This document shows positions 1 to 8,768 of a DNA stretch of 64,000 bases, piece by piece; the first letter of the stretch is position 1, and each line of letters opens with the position of its first letter. Source of the DNA: Streptomyces seoulensis (GTDB taxonomy: Bacteria > Actinomycetota > Actinomycetes > Streptomycetales > Streptomycetaceae); contig NZ_CP032229.1 in assembly GCF_004328625.1 (NCBI RefSeq), positions 1,736,001 through 1,800,000 on the forward strand. The letters are read 5' to 3'. The notes beneath the pieces are model-generated. The model made no database searches, was not told the origin of the DNA, and saw only the letters and a program-made list of their open reading frames with translations. The translations under genes and the position numbers were made by a program.

Positions 1-729
1 GCGGCGGTCGCCGGATACCGCCAGTACGCCCAGGACCAGGCCGACGAGACGGTCCCGCTCGCCGAGACCTTCGCCAAGGCGGTCCAGGCCGGCGACCTGG
101 CCGCCGCGAAGAAGGCGTACGCGCCCTCGCGGCTCGGCTGGGAGCGCACCGAGCCGGTGGCCGAGTCCTTCGGCGACATCGACCCCAAGGTCGACACCCG
201 CGCGGACGGCCTGGAGGACGGCCAGAAGTGGACCGGCTGGCACCGGCTGGAGAAGTCCCTCTGGCAGGACAAGAAGATCGGCGCAGGGGACAAGAAGCTC
301 GCCGCCGAGCTGGTCACCGACCTGAGGGACTGGCAGCACCGGGTCGGCAAGGCCGAGATCACCCCGACCTCCATGGCCAACGGCGCCAAGGAGCTGCTGG
401 ACGAGGTCGCGACCGGCAAGGTCACCGGCGAGGAGGACCGCTACGCGCACACCGACCTGGTCGACTTCAAGGGCAACGTCGAGGGCGCGCAGAAGGCGTA
501 CGAGCTGCTGAAGCCGGTCGCCGCCAAGAACGACTCCGCGCTCACCGGTGAACTGGACAAGCAGTTCGCGGCGTTGGACAAGCTGCTGGACAAGTACCGC
601 CCCGCGAAGGACTCCTACGACTTCGTCTCCTACGACAAGGTCGGCAAGGACCAGCGCAAGGAACTGTCCGACGCGGTGAACGCCCTGGCCGAGCCGCTGT
701 CCAAGCTCGCGGCCGCGGTCGTCAAGTAG
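1..729 (+). CDS. efeO: EfeO-type iron uptake protein, C-terminal part (5' truncated by window edge)
   Basis: The reading frame is open from base 1, so the true start lies upstream; 242 residues are visible. The part seen belongs to the EfeO/EfeM imelysin (peptidase M75) domain, recognisable from the WERTEPVAESFGDID stretch near residues 48-62 and the all-helical Lys/Leu-rich C-terminus. EfeO is the extracytoplasmic iron-binding partner of EfeB and EfeU. The next gene, efeB, starts 17 nt downstream behind a GGGAGC ribosome-binding site, so the three genes form one operon in the order O-B-U. The N-terminal signal peptide and any cupredoxin domain cannot be assessed. Confidence 0.93.
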   Translation, partial: AAVAGYRQYAQDQADETVPLAETFAKAVQAGDLAAAKKAYAPSRLGWERTEPVAESFGDIDPKVDTRADGLEDGQKWTGWHRLEKSLWQDKKIGAGDKKLAAELVTDLRDWQHRVGKAEITPTSMANGAKELLDEVATGKVTGEEDRYAHTDLVDFKGNVEGAQKAYELLKPVAAKNDSALTGELDKQFAALDKLLDKYRPAKDSYDFVSYDKVGKDQRKELSDAVNALAEPLSKLAAAVVK

Positions 730-746
730 GTACGGGAGCACGAGCG

Positions 747-2000
747 ATGACCGAGAACGAGCGCAGTGGACCCTCGCGGCGCGCGCTGATCGGCTGGGGC
801 GGTGCCGGGCTCGCGCTCGGCGCCGCCGCGGCGGGCGGCGGTGTGGCGCTGTCGGACGGCGGGCTGGGCCTGGCGTCGGCGGCCCCGGACCACGCCGTCC
901 CCTTCCACGGCACCCACCAGGCGGGCATCGCCACCCCGGTGCAGGACCGGCTGCACTTCGCCGCGTTCGACGTGAAGACCGAGGACCGCGCGGAGTTCGT
1001 CCAGCTGCTCAAGGACTGGACGGCGGCGGCCCGGCTGATGACCGCCGGGAAGCCGGTCGGCGAGGGCGCGTACGGCGGGCTCGCCGAGGCCCCGCCGGAC
1101 GACACCGGCGAGGCGCTGGGGCTGAGCCCCTCGCGGCTGACCCTCACGGTGGGCTTCGGGCCCTCCCTCTTCGAGCGGTTCGGGCTGGCCGACCGGCGTC
1201 CGGCCGGGCTGGCGGACCTGCCGAAGTTCCCCGGCGACAACCTGGACGCCGCCCGCACCGGGGGCGACCTCTGTGTGCAGGCGTGCGCGGACGATCCGCA
1301 GGTGGCGGTGCACGCCATCCGCAATCTGGCCCGCGTCGGCTTCGGCAAGGTCGCGGTGCGCTGGTCCCAGCTGGGCTTCGGCAAGACCTCCTCGACCACG
1401 CCGGACGCCCAGACCCCGCGCAACCTGATGGGCTTCAAGGACGGCACCCGCAACATCGCCGGCACCGAGACCGCCCGGCTGGACAAGCACGTCTGGGTGT
1501 CCGCCTCCGACGGGGACGCCAAGTCGGCCTGGATGACCGGGGGTTCGTATCTGGTGGCCCGGCGCATCCGGATGAACATCGAGACCTGGGACCGGACGTC
1601 GCTCCAGGAGCAGGAGGACGTGTTCGGCCGGGACAAGGGCGAGGGGGCACCGGTCGGGAAGGCGAAGGAGCACGACGCGCCGTTCCTGAAGGCGATGAAG
1701 CCGGACGCCCATGTGCGCCTGGCCCACCCGGACTCCAACGGCGGGATCACCATCCTGCGCCGGGGCTACTCCTTCACCGACGGCACGGACGGGCTCGGCC
1801 GCCTGGACGCGGGCCTGTTCTTCCTGGCCTACCAGCGTGACGTGCGGGAGGGGTTCATCCCGCTCCAGCGGCGGCTCTCCGCGCACGACGCGCTCAACGA
1901 GTACATCCAGCACGTGGGTTCGGCGGTCTTCGCGGTCCCGCCCGGTGTCCGTGACCCCCATGACTGGTGGGGCCGGACGCTGTTCTCCAAGGAGGCGTAG
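747..2000 (+). CDS. efeB: Deferrochelatase/peroxidase EfeB, Dyp-type, Tat-exported
   Basis: A 417-residue dye-decolorising peroxidase of normal family length. The N-terminus carries a twin-arginine signal (SRRALIG near residues 10-16, then a hydrophobic Ala/Gly stretch), so the folded haem enzyme is exported by Tat. The Dyp hallmark GFKDGTRN is at about residues 229-236 and the likely proximal haem histidine is in VRLAHPDSNGG near residue 327. In the Efe system EfeB oxidises ferrous iron or releases iron from haem for import by EfeU. It lies between efeO and efeU; its stop is 3 nt before the efeU start and the efeU ribosome-binding site (GGAGG, 1991-1995) is inside its 3' end, which suggests translational coupling. 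Confidence 0.96.
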   Translation: MTENERSGPSRRALIGWGGAGLALGAAAAGGGVALSDGGLGLASAAPDHAVPFHGTHQAGIATPVQDRLHFAAFDVKTEDRAEFVQLLKDWTAAARLMTAGKPVGEGAYGGLAEAPPDDTGEALGLSPSRLTLTVGFGPSLFERFGLADRRPAGLADLPKFPGDNLDAARTGGDLCVQACADDPQVAVHAIRNLARVGFGKVAVRWSQLGFGKTSSTTPDAQTPRNLMGFKDGTRNIAGTETARLDKHVWVSASDGDAKSAWMTGGSYLVARRIRMNIETWDRTSLQEQEDVFGRDKGEGAPVGKAKEHDAPFLKAMKPDAHVRLAHPDSNGGITILRRGYSFTDGTDGLGRLDAGLFFLAYQRDVREGFIPLQRRLSAHDALNEYIQHVGSAVFAVPPGVRDPHDWWGRTLFSKEA

Positions 2001-2003
2001 TCC

Positions 2004-2846
2004 GTGTTCTCCAACTACCTGATCGGTCTGCGCGAGGGCCTGGAGGCGTCGCTCGTCGTCTGCATCCTGATCGCCTATCTGGTCAAGACCGGGCGCCGCG
2101 AGGCGCTGAAGCCGATCTGGACCGGCATCGCCATCGCGGTCGCGCTCGCCCTGGGCTTCGGCTGCGCGCTCGAATTCGGCTCGCAGGAGCTGACGTTCCA
2201 GGCGCAGGAGACGCTGGGCGGCTCGCTGTCCATCGTCGCGGTGGGCCTGGTGACGTGGATGGTGTTCTGGATGCGGCGCACCGCCCGGCACCTCAAGTCC
2301 GAGCTGCACGGCCGGCTCGACGCGGCCCTCGCCATGGGGACCGGCGCGCTGGTCGCCACCGCGTTCCTCGCCGTGGGCCGGGAGGGGCTGGAGACCGCGC
2401 TGTTCGTGTGGGCGTCGGTGCACGCGGCGAGCGACGGCACGCCGCGCCCGCTGATCGGCGTCGCGCTCGGTATCGCCACGGCGGTGCTGCTGGGGTGGCT
2501 GTTCTACCGGGGCGCGCTGCGCATCAACCTGGCGAAGTTCTTCACCTGGACCGGCGGGATGCTGGTCGTGGTCGCGGCGGGGGTCCTCGCGTACGGCGTC
2601 CACGACCTCCAGGAGGCGGGCTGGGTGCCGGGGCTGACACACCTGGCCTTCGACATCAGCGACACGATCCCGCCGGACAGCTGGTACGGGACGCTGCTGA
2701 AGGGCGTGTTCAACTTCCAGCCCGACCCCACGGTGGTCCAGCTCGTGGTGTGGCTGCTGTACCTGGTGCCGGTGCTGACGCTGTTCCTGCTGCCCTTCCG
2801 TGTCTCCGGTCAAACGGGCGAGCCGGTCGCCACCGGCGCGAAGTAG
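2004..2846 (+). CDS. efeU: Iron permease EfeU, FTR1 family
   Basis: A 280-residue polytopic membrane protein beginning at GTG. Two REGLE motifs, at residues 10-14 and 126-130, are the paired iron-coordinating R-E-x-x-E motifs of the FTR1/EfeU permease family, each in a predicted transmembrane helix; about seven hydrophobic segments are visible. It is the inner-membrane channel that takes up iron delivered by EfeO and EfeB. Last gene of the efe operon. A GC-rich inverted sequence just after the stop may terminate transcription, but it is weaker than other terminators in this window. Confidence 0.96.
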   Translation: MFSNYLIGLREGLEASLVVCILIAYLVKTGRREALKPIWTGIAIAVALALGFGCALEFGSQELTFQAQETLGGSLSIVAVGLVTWMVFWMRRTARHLKSELHGRLDAALAMGTGALVATAFLAVGREGLETALFVWASVHAASDGTPRPLIGVALGIATAVLLGWLFYRGALRINLAKFFTWTGGMLVVVAAGVLAYGVHDLQEAGWVPGLTHLAFDISDTIPPDSWYGTLLKGVFNFQPDPTVVQLVVWLLYLVPVLTLFLLPFRVSGQTGEPVATGAK

Positions 2847-2923
2847 GCGGCACCTCGGGGGGCCGCCCGTTCCTCCCCTCCCGGTAGGGTTCGCCTCCGG
2901 GAAGGGGAAGGTGACGTCGCCTG

Positions 2924-3889
2924 ATGAGCAGGGATCGCAGCGGTCGTGGGCCTCGCGGCCGGAACCGGAGGGCACGCACAGCGGCCTCGCTGGCCGTCTG
3001 CGCGGTGATGACCAGCGGGTGTGTCGTGGTGCACGGCGAGCGTGAGGTGCTGCCGGCGGCGAGCCGTCCGGAGGCCGCTCGCGCGCTGGCCCGCTTCACG
3101 GACGCGTACAACAGGGCCGACCGGGCCTACGACTCCTCCCTCGACGCCGGGTATGTCACCGGTGCGTTCGGGGCGATCGACTCCGCGCGGCTGAGGGCGG
3201 GGCACGCCAACAATCCCGGCGGCAACTCCCGGCACACTCCGCTGACCCTGACCGACGCGAAGTACACCATCCCGGCCAAGGCCGGCTGGCCCCGGTGGTT
3301 CGTCGTGAACGCCAAGGGCAACAAGGGGGGTTCCGCGCGGTGGTTGATGGTGTTCGTGCGGGATGATCTCGGCGAGGCTTGGCGGGTGGCGTATCTGACC
3401 CTCGTCCCGGCCGGGCAGGTGCCCGATTTCCGGGTGGGGGCGGACGGCTGGGCCGAGGCGGTACCGGGCGAGGATCTGAGTGCGCGGTACGCGGCGTATC
3501 TGCGGGACGGGGGCAAGACCTTCGCCGACGGGCCGAGTACGAGCAACTGGCGGGCGGTCCGCGCCCAACAGGCCCGCAAGCCGGGGCTGGTACGGCAGTA
3601 CATCGACGAGCCCCTCACCCGCGACGCCTTCGCCCCCCTCGCCCTCCGCACCGCCGACGGCGGCGCCCTCGTCTTCTTCGCCTCCCACCACTACGAAAAA
3701 CGCACAGCCGCCGCCGGGACCTCGGTGACCGTCCCCAACCGCGACGTCCAAGCCCTCACCAAGGGCGAGGTCAAACAGTCCCTCACCCTGGAATTCATCT
3801 CCAACCAGGCCGCGCTGGACCCTCCGGGCGGGGGGCCGGTGTCGATACTGGGCCGCGTCCAGGGACTGACTGCTGCGCAGGGCGAATAG
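2924..3889 (+). CDS. Putative secreted lipoprotein, unknown function
   Basis: A 321-residue protein with a basic N-terminus, a short hydrophobic stretch and a lipobox-like TSGC with the cysteine at residue 33, so it is probably a lipoprotein on the outer face of the membrane. The rest looks like one or two alpha/beta extracellular domains with no catalytic motif that I recognise. Proteins of this type are common in Streptomyces as uncharacterised lipoproteins. It follows efeU after 77 nt in the same direction, so read-through from the iron operon is possible. Start chosen at ATG 2924, which precedes the lipoprotein signal and has a purine-rich AAGGGGAAGG stretch upstream. Confidence 0.8.
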   Translation: MSRDRSGRGPRGRNRRARTAASLAVCAVMTSGCVVVHGEREVLPAASRPEAARALARFTDAYNRADRAYDSSLDAGYVTGAFGAIDSARLRAGHANNPGGNSRHTPLTLTDAKYTIPAKAGWPRWFVVNAKGNKGGSARWLMVFVRDDLGEAWRVAYLTLVPAGQVPDFRVGADGWAEAVPGEDLSARYAAYLRDGGKTFADGPSTSNWRAVRAQQARKPGLVRQYIDEPLTRDAFAPLALRTADGGALVFFASHHYEKRTAAAGTSVTVPNRDVQALTKGEVKQSLTLEFISNQAALDPPGGGPVSILGRVQGLTAAQGE

Positions 3890-3898
3890 GCGAGTCTT

Positions 3899-4245
3899 CC
3901 CACCCGCAGCCACCCGTACAACTCTCGTCGTCGGGTGCGGGTGGCCCTGGTGGGGCGAAAGCAACGTCGGCGTCTGCGGGGTCCCGGCCTTGCGGATATC
4001 GGCTCAACTTCGTTGCCAGGTAAGGCCACAAATCCGCTTCCCCGCCAGCCCGCAGGCGCCGACGACGAGTCCACCCGGGGCCACCCGCACCCGAGGACGC
4101 GAGTTGTACGGGTGGTGCGGGTGGGAGCCCAATCCGGCCGAAGGCCGGACGCCTGCCGCCCCACCCGCAGCCGCCGACGGCGAGTCCGACCGCAGGGGCC
4201 ACCCGCACCCGACCTCGAAAGCTGCACGGGTGGGGCGGGTGGGAA
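3899..4245. repeat. Three-copy GC-rich hairpin repeat in an intergenic region
   Basis: The 382-bp gap between the lipoprotein gene and the PrimPol-like gene holds three copies of a 45-48 bp element: an inverted copy at about 3899-3946 and two direct copies at about 4079-4126 and 4198-4243. Each copy has a left arm ccacccgcacccg and a complementary right arm (cgggtg..gcgggtgg) around a short, more variable centre, so each can fold as a hairpin. The two direct copies sit inside a longer duplicated unit of roughly 100 bp (about 4051-4150 and 4166-4267) that also shares aatccggccg.aggccgga at its end. Open frames across it are shadows of the repeat. Confidence 0.75.
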
Positions 4246-4271
4246 CACAATCCGGCCGGAGGCCGGAGCGG

Positions 4272-5015
4272 TCAGTGGCGGGAGGGCCAGGCTGTCGCCG
4301 GGTGGGGGTCCGGGTCTGTGCCGGCGTGGCGGGCGCAGGCGTCCGTCAGGGACTCCAGCAGGGTGAGGGGCTCGGGGAACGCGTGTTCCGGGCCCCGGAC
4401 CCAGCGGACGCCGCGCGTCGGGGCGCCGGGTAGGCGGGCCGGGGGGACCAGGACGTAGGAGCCCCGGCAGTGCCAGCGCAGCCCCGGGTGTTCGTCCATC
4501 GTCTCGGGGTGACAGTCCAGCTCACACGGCCACCACTCGTCCTCGTCCTCGGGCGTACCCCGCGTCAGAGTGAAGAAGAGCATCCGCCCGTCGTCGCTCT
4601 CGGCGACCGGACCGACCTCCACCCCCTCCCCGAGCAGCCGGTCGAGAGCAGCGCGCCCCGCCTCCAGCGGCACGTCCAGCACATCGTGCGTCATCCCCGT
4701 CGCGGTGATGAAGTTGGCCTCGGGCTGCTCCCGTACCCACCGCTCGACCTGCGCACGATCGGTCGTGGACTGGGTCTGCCAGGCGAAGGACACCGGATGC
4801 CGCGCGGGAGTGGGACAGCCGACGCGGTCGCAGGAACAGCCGTACCCCGGCGCGGGATACGCGGCGGGCGCCAGCGACAGCCCCGCCCCGGCGGCGGCGA
4901 GCAGCATCGCCTCACGGCCACCGTCGTCGGCGGCCTCGTCCTTGGGACGCCGTCCACGCAGCCACTGGGAGATCCTGCCCTGCCGGCCGGACCGGCCGCC
5001 GAACGTCGCGCTCAT
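4272..5015 (-). CDS. Bifunctional DNA primase/polymerase (PrimPol) N-terminal domain-like protein
   Basis: A 247-residue protein resembling the stand-alone Prim-Pol domain proteins annotated in Streptomyces as bifunctional DNA primase/polymerase. Visible features are a Cys-rich N-terminal motif (CSCDRVGCPTPARHP, about residues 60-74), the HDVLDVPLEAG segment where the family places its acidic residues, and a C-terminal half rich in Trp/Arg (GVRWVRGPEHAFPEP). No helicase or primase C-terminal domain follows, unlike phage and plasmid PrimPols. There is no plasmid or prophage gene nearby, so this looks like a resident chromosomal gene. Catalytic competence is not evident from the sequence alone. 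Confidence 0.75.
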   Translation of the reverse strand: MSATFGGRSGRQGRISQWLRGRRPKDEAADDGGREAMLLAAAGAGLSLAPAAYPAPGYGCSCDRVGCPTPARHPVSFAWQTQSTTDRAQVERWVREQPEANFITATGMTHDVLDVPLEAGRAALDRLLGEGVEVGPVAESDDGRMLFFTLTRGTPEDEDEWWPCELDCHPETMDEHPGLRWHCRGSYVLVPPARLPGAPTRGVRWVRGPEHAFPEPLTLLESLTDACARHAGTDPDPHPATAWPSRH

Positions 5016-5197
5016 CTGTCCCCTCGCCTCGCTGTGGTGCGGACAGCATGCCTCATCGTCCCATCATCCTGCGCCACGGGGAGCCCGAGCACGGATATGA
5101 AGGAGACTGGCGAGACATACCTCACAATGGAGGGGTATGCACGATTTTCCCCTTTCTTTGCCAGGGAAAGCCCGTGCGGTGACGCGTAACCCGCGTG

Positions 5198-6190
5198 CTA
5201 GTCGTCCCCCAGCGGCGGCCACGCATCGCCCCACTCCACGTCCCGGGCCGCCTTGTACAGATCACCGTGCCGCTTGGTCACCGTCGTCCGCCGCAACTGC
5301 TCGTCCGCCTCGCAGAGATCGAGCAGCACCTGCCCCTTGCGGATCTGCGGCCGCCGTACGATCCGCGCGGGGGCGGGCTCGGCGGGCAGCCGGGTCGCCG
5401 CGACGTAGCTGAACTTCTCGTCCTCGTACGCCAGCGACCCGCCCTTGACCTGCCGGTGCAGCGAGGACCGGCTGACCCGCGCCGCGAAGTGGCACCAGTC
5501 GGTGCCCGGCACGATCGGGCACGGCGCGCTGTGCGGACAGGGCGCCGCGACCCGGAACCCGGCCGCGATCAGCCGGTCGCGGGCCTCGATGATCCGCTCG
5601 TACCCCGCCGGCGTCCCGGCCTCCACGATGACGACGGACCGCGCGGCAGCGGCGGCGGCCTCGACGAGGGCGGCACGGTCGGGCTCGGACAGCTCGTTGA
5701 GGACGTACGACACGGTGACCAGATCGGTCTCCGGCAGCTCCAGCGCCGCCCCGATCCGGGCCCGCCGCCACTCGGCGCCGCGCAGCGCGGGGTGCGAACC
5801 GGCGATCTCCCGCCCGAGGGCGAGCGCGGGCTCTGCCCAGTCCAGCACGGTCACCGGGCGTTCCCCGTCCCAGGTCGCGGCCACCGCCCAGGTCGCCGCG
5901 CCGGTCCCGCCCCCGATGTCCACATGGCTGCCCGGCACCCACGCGGGCACCGCGTCCGCGAACGCCTCCAGCGCCGCCCGCACCGCCTCGAACGTCGCGG
6001 GCATCCGGTACGCCGCGTACGCCGCCACATCGGCGCGGTCCCGCAGGATCGGCGCGTTCGTCGGGGTGTCCCCCCGGTAATTGGCGATGAGCCGCTCGAC
6101 GGCGGAGGCCGCCTGCCGGGGCGGCAACCCGTCCAGCACCCCGGCGAGGGTCGAGCGGAGCGTATCGGCGGCGGAGGCGGGGGCGTTCAC
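5198..6190 (-). CDS. Small ribosomal subunit Rsm22-family methyltransferase
   Basis: A 330-residue class I SAM-dependent methyltransferase. The glycine-rich SAM loop DIGGGTGAATW is near residues 91-101, with VLDWAEPALALG following as motif II and the SYVLNEL motif further on. The mid-protein cysteine cluster (CPHSAPCP and a later DWCHF) and the SLHRQVKGGSLAYEDEKFSY segment match the Rsm22/METTL17 family, in which such cysteines bind an iron-sulfur cluster. In mitochondria the family acts in small-subunit ribosome assembly; in bacteria the role is inferred. Monocistronic on the minus strand. Confidence 0.82.
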   Translation of the reverse strand: MNAPASAADTLRSTLAGVLDGLPPRQAASAVERLIANYRGDTPTNAPILRDRADVAAYAAYRMPATFEAVRAALEAFADAVPAWVPGSHVDIGGGTGAATWAVAATWDGERPVTVLDWAEPALALGREIAGSHPALRGAEWRRARIGAALELPETDLVTVSYVLNELSEPDRAALVEAAAAAARSVVIVEAGTPAGYERIIEARDRLIAAGFRVAAPCPHSAPCPIVPGTDWCHFAARVSRSSLHRQVKGGSLAYEDEKFSYVAATRLPAEPAPARIVRRPQIRKGQVLLDLCEADEQLRRTTVTKRHGDLYKAARDVEWGDAWPPLGDD

Positions 6191-6224
6191 CCGACGATTC
6201 TCTCAGGTGCGCGAAGCCACTCTT

Positions 6225-7355
6225 CTAAGCGTCCCGGACCGCCTTCGCCAGGCGGGAGGCGAGGGCCGCTCGGGGGTGGCTGTCGGGGGGACGGCGGACC
6301 GGGTGGACCGTGTTGGCCAGGAGGACCAGGAACGTGTCCGTCGAGGGGTCGATGACCAGCGACGTACCGGTGAAGCCCGTGTGGCCGGCCGCGCCGTGGC
6401 CCGAGAGGGTGCCCATGAACCAGGGCTCGTCCAGGGCGAAGCCGAGGCCGGGCGGGGTGAGGAGGAGTTCGACGAAGTCGGGGCCGAGGATGCGGGCGGG
6501 CCCGTACGCGCCGCCCGCGAGCAGCGCGCGGCAGAAGACGGCGAGGTCGGGGCCGGTGGAGAAGAGGCCCGCGTGGCCCGCGACCCCGCCGAGCGCCCAG
6601 GCGTTCTCGTCATGGACGACGCCCCGCAGCATCCCCCGGTCCGCCTTGGCCCAGGGCCGCCGCTGGTCCTCGGTGGCCGCCGCGTCGGGGCGTGGCCCGT
6701 ACGAGGTCGCCGTCATGCCCAGCGGGCGGGTGATGCCGTCGGCGATCAGCACGTCCAGGGTCCGCCCGGTGATCCGCTCCAGCACGAACTGCAGGAGCAG
6801 CATGCCGAGGTCGGAGTACAGGTACTCCCCCGGCTTCGACGTCGGCGGCTCCGCGCGCAGCCGCGCCAGCCGGGCGGTGAGGTCGGGGTAGTCGTACAGC
6901 GGGAGTTCGGGCGCGAGCCCTGCGGTGTGGGTGAGCAACTGCCGTACGGTGACGCCGTGTTCGGACGCACCCGTGAACTCGGGCAAATACGCGCCCACGC
7001 GGGCGTCGATCCCGAGGGTGCCCCGCTCTATCTGCTGGAGCGCCGCGACGGAGGTGAACAGCTTGGTGAGCGAGGCGAGGTCGAAGGGGGTGTCCAGGGT
7101 GACCGGCACCCGCCGGGCCGGCGGCAGTTCGACGCCGGTAGCGGCCTTGGGGTCCCAGGACGCGTACCGTACGGCCCACCCCGACGCCTCGGCGACCGCG
7201 ATCACCGGCCCGCGCCCGGCCACCGCGACGGCCCCGGCCGCCCAGGGGTGCGCCCCGGCGGTCAGGGCGTGCAGGTCGTCGGTGAGGCGGGCCATCCCCG
7301 CCGGGTCGAGCCCGGCCCGCTCGGGGGTGCCGGGACGGAGTCTGGGTGCGCTCAG
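6225..7355 (-). CDS. Serine hydrolase, beta-lactamase/class C-like (CTG start)
   Basis: A 376-residue beta-lactamase-fold serine hydrolase (esterase/DD-peptidase-like). The SxxK nucleophile motif SLTK is at residues 95-98, a YSD triad stands where Y-x-N is usual, and HTGFTG near the C-terminus matches the H/K-T-G motif. No signal peptide is seen, so it may be cytoplasmic. The start was set at CTG 7355: AGGAGG lies 6 nt upstream and the codon overlaps the TGA of the upstream transporter gene as CTGA. The next in-frame ATG is 20 codons inside, without a ribosome-binding site. Translationally coupled to the exporter gene. Confidence 0.83.
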   Translation of the reverse strand: MSAPRLRPGTPERAGLDPAGMARLTDDLHALTAGAHPWAAGAVAVAGRGPVIAVAEASGWAVRYASWDPKAATGVELPPARRVPVTLDTPFDLASLTKLFTSVAALQQIERGTLGIDARVGAYLPEFTGASEHGVTVRQLLTHTAGLAPELPLYDYPDLTARLARLRAEPPTSKPGEYLYSDLGMLLLQFVLERITGRTLDVLIADGITRPLGMTATSYGPRPDAAATEDQRRPWAKADRGMLRGVVHDENAWALGGVAGHAGLFSTGPDLAVFCRALLAGGAYGPARILGPDFVELLLTPPGLGFALDEPWFMGTLSGHGAAGHTGFTGTSLVIDPSTDTFLVLLANTVHPVRRPPDSHPRAALASRLAKAVRDA

Positions 7356-8647
7356 TGGTCTCCTCCTTCTGGTCCTTCCAGGCCCGTGCCCGTCCGCCAG
7401 GGACGGCACAGTCCCATGAAGCAGACACCCGCGACCAGCGCGGCCGCCAACTGGACGACGGCCATCGGGACGGCGGTGCGCTCCCCGGCGATCCCGACGA
7501 GCGGTGAGGCGACCGCGCCGATGAGGAAGGAGGTCGTACCGAGCAGCGCGGAGGCGGAACCGGCGGCGTGCCGGGTGCGCAGCAGGGCGAGCGCCTGGGT
7601 GTTGGGCATCGTGAAGCCCATCGCCGACATCAGCACGAACAGCGCGGCGGCGACGGGCGCGAGCCCGACCTCGCCGAACACCCCGGTCGCCATCAGCAGC
7701 AGCGCGGTCGCGGCCAGCACGATCACCGCGAGGCCGCAGGCGAGCACCCGGTCCAGCCGGACCCGGCCCACCAGCAGCTTGCCGTTGATCTGTCCGGCGA
7801 CGACCAGGCCGACCGAGTTGAGCCCGAACAGCAGGCTGAACGTCTGCGGGGAGGCACCGTAGACCTCCTGGACGACGAACGGGGACGCCGAGACGTACGC
7901 GAACAGCGCGGCGAAGGCGAAGCCGCCCGCGAGGAGGTAGCCGGTGAAGGGCAGGTCGGCGAGGAGGCCGCGCATGGTGCGCAGGGACTCCTTCACCCCG
8001 CCCCGGTGCCGTTCGGCGGGCGGCAGTGTCTCGGGCAGCCGCAGCCAGACCAGCGCGGTGAGCACGGCCCCGATGCCGGTGAGGACGACGAACACGCCCC
8101 GCCAGTCGGTCACCCGGAGGATCTGCCCGCCGATCAGCGGGGCGACGATCGGGGCGACCCCGGATATCAGCATCAGGGTGGAGAAGAAGCGGGCCATGGC
8201 GACGCCGTCGTACAGGTCGCGTACGACGGCCCGCGCGATGACGATCCCGGCCGCGCCCGCGAGTCCCTGCGCCAGCCGGAAGGCGACCAGCGTCTCGACG
8301 GTGGGAGCGAACGCGCACAGGGCGGTGGCGACGAGGTACACCGCGAGCCCGGTCAGCAGCGGGCGGCGCCGCCCCCACCGGTCGCTCATCGGGCCGACGA
8401 CCAGCTGCCCGAGCGCCATCCCGGCGAGGCAGGCGGTGAGGGTGAGCTGCACGGTGGCGGCGGGGGCGTGCAGGGTGCGGGTGACCTCCGGCAGGGAGGG
8501 CAGGTACATGTCCATCGCCAGCGGTGTGGTGGCGGTGAGCGCCCCGAGCATGAAGGTGACGAGCACCCCGCGCGGGCGCTCCACGACTCCGGCCGCCCCC
8601 GTACCGGCCTCCACCCCCGGAGCCGTCACGACATCCCGCTCACCCAT
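7352..8647 (-). CDS. Multidrug effflux MFS transporter, Bcr/CflA family
   Basis: A 431-residue drug:H+ antiporter with 12 hydrophobic segments. The N-terminal LTATTPLAMDMYLPSLPEV stretch and GQLVVGPMSDRWGRRRPLL (motif A between helices 2 and 3) are typical of the Bcr/CflA (bicyclomycin/chloramphenicol) subfamily. The start at ATG 8647 follows a GGGAGGGG ribosome-binding site; the open frame extends further upstream but that part is Arg/Pro-rich and overlaps the antisense of the neighbouring gene. It overlaps the serine hydrolase gene by 4 nt, so the two are co-translated. Substrate cannot be predicted. Confidence 0.9.
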   Translation of the reverse strand: MGERDVVTAPGVEAGTGAAGVVERPRGVLVTFMLGALTATTPLAMDMYLPSLPEVTRTLHAPAATVQLTLTACLAGMALGQLVVGPMSDRWGRRRPLLTGLAVYLVATALCAFAPTVETLVAFRLAQGLAGAAGIVIARAVVRDLYDGVAMARFFSTLMLISGVAPIVAPLIGGQILRVTDWRGVFVVLTGIGAVLTALVWLRLPETLPPAERHRGGVKESLRTMRGLLADLPFTGYLLAGGFAFAALFAYVSASPFVVQEVYGASPQTFSLLFGLNSVGLVVAGQINGKLLVGRVRLDRVLACGLAVIVLAATALLLMATGVFGEVGLAPVAAALFVLMSAMGFTMPNTQALALLRTRHAAGSASALLGTTSFLIGAVASPLVGIAGERTAVPMAVVQLAAALVAGVCFMGLCRPWRTGTGLEGPEGGDH

Positions 8648-8768
8648 ACGACCCCTCCCAGCCAGAACCCCGGACAACGCCCACCATGGTCTCAGCTCCG
8701 GGGTGGTGTGGGGGACGTGTGTACGAAGGTCGCCGACGGTGGGAGGGAGGTCACGCCTGCGGTGGGGG

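Noticed and set aside
630..2975. 781-codon open frame on the minus strand across efeB and efeU
   Set aside because: It is the antisense shadow of high-GC codons; composition is His/Arg/Gln/Gly-rich without domains and the plus-strand genes are clear.
4051..4267. CRISPR array
   Set aside because: Only two direct copies, the units are about 115 bp apart with no unique spacers, one more copy is inverted, and no cas genes are present.
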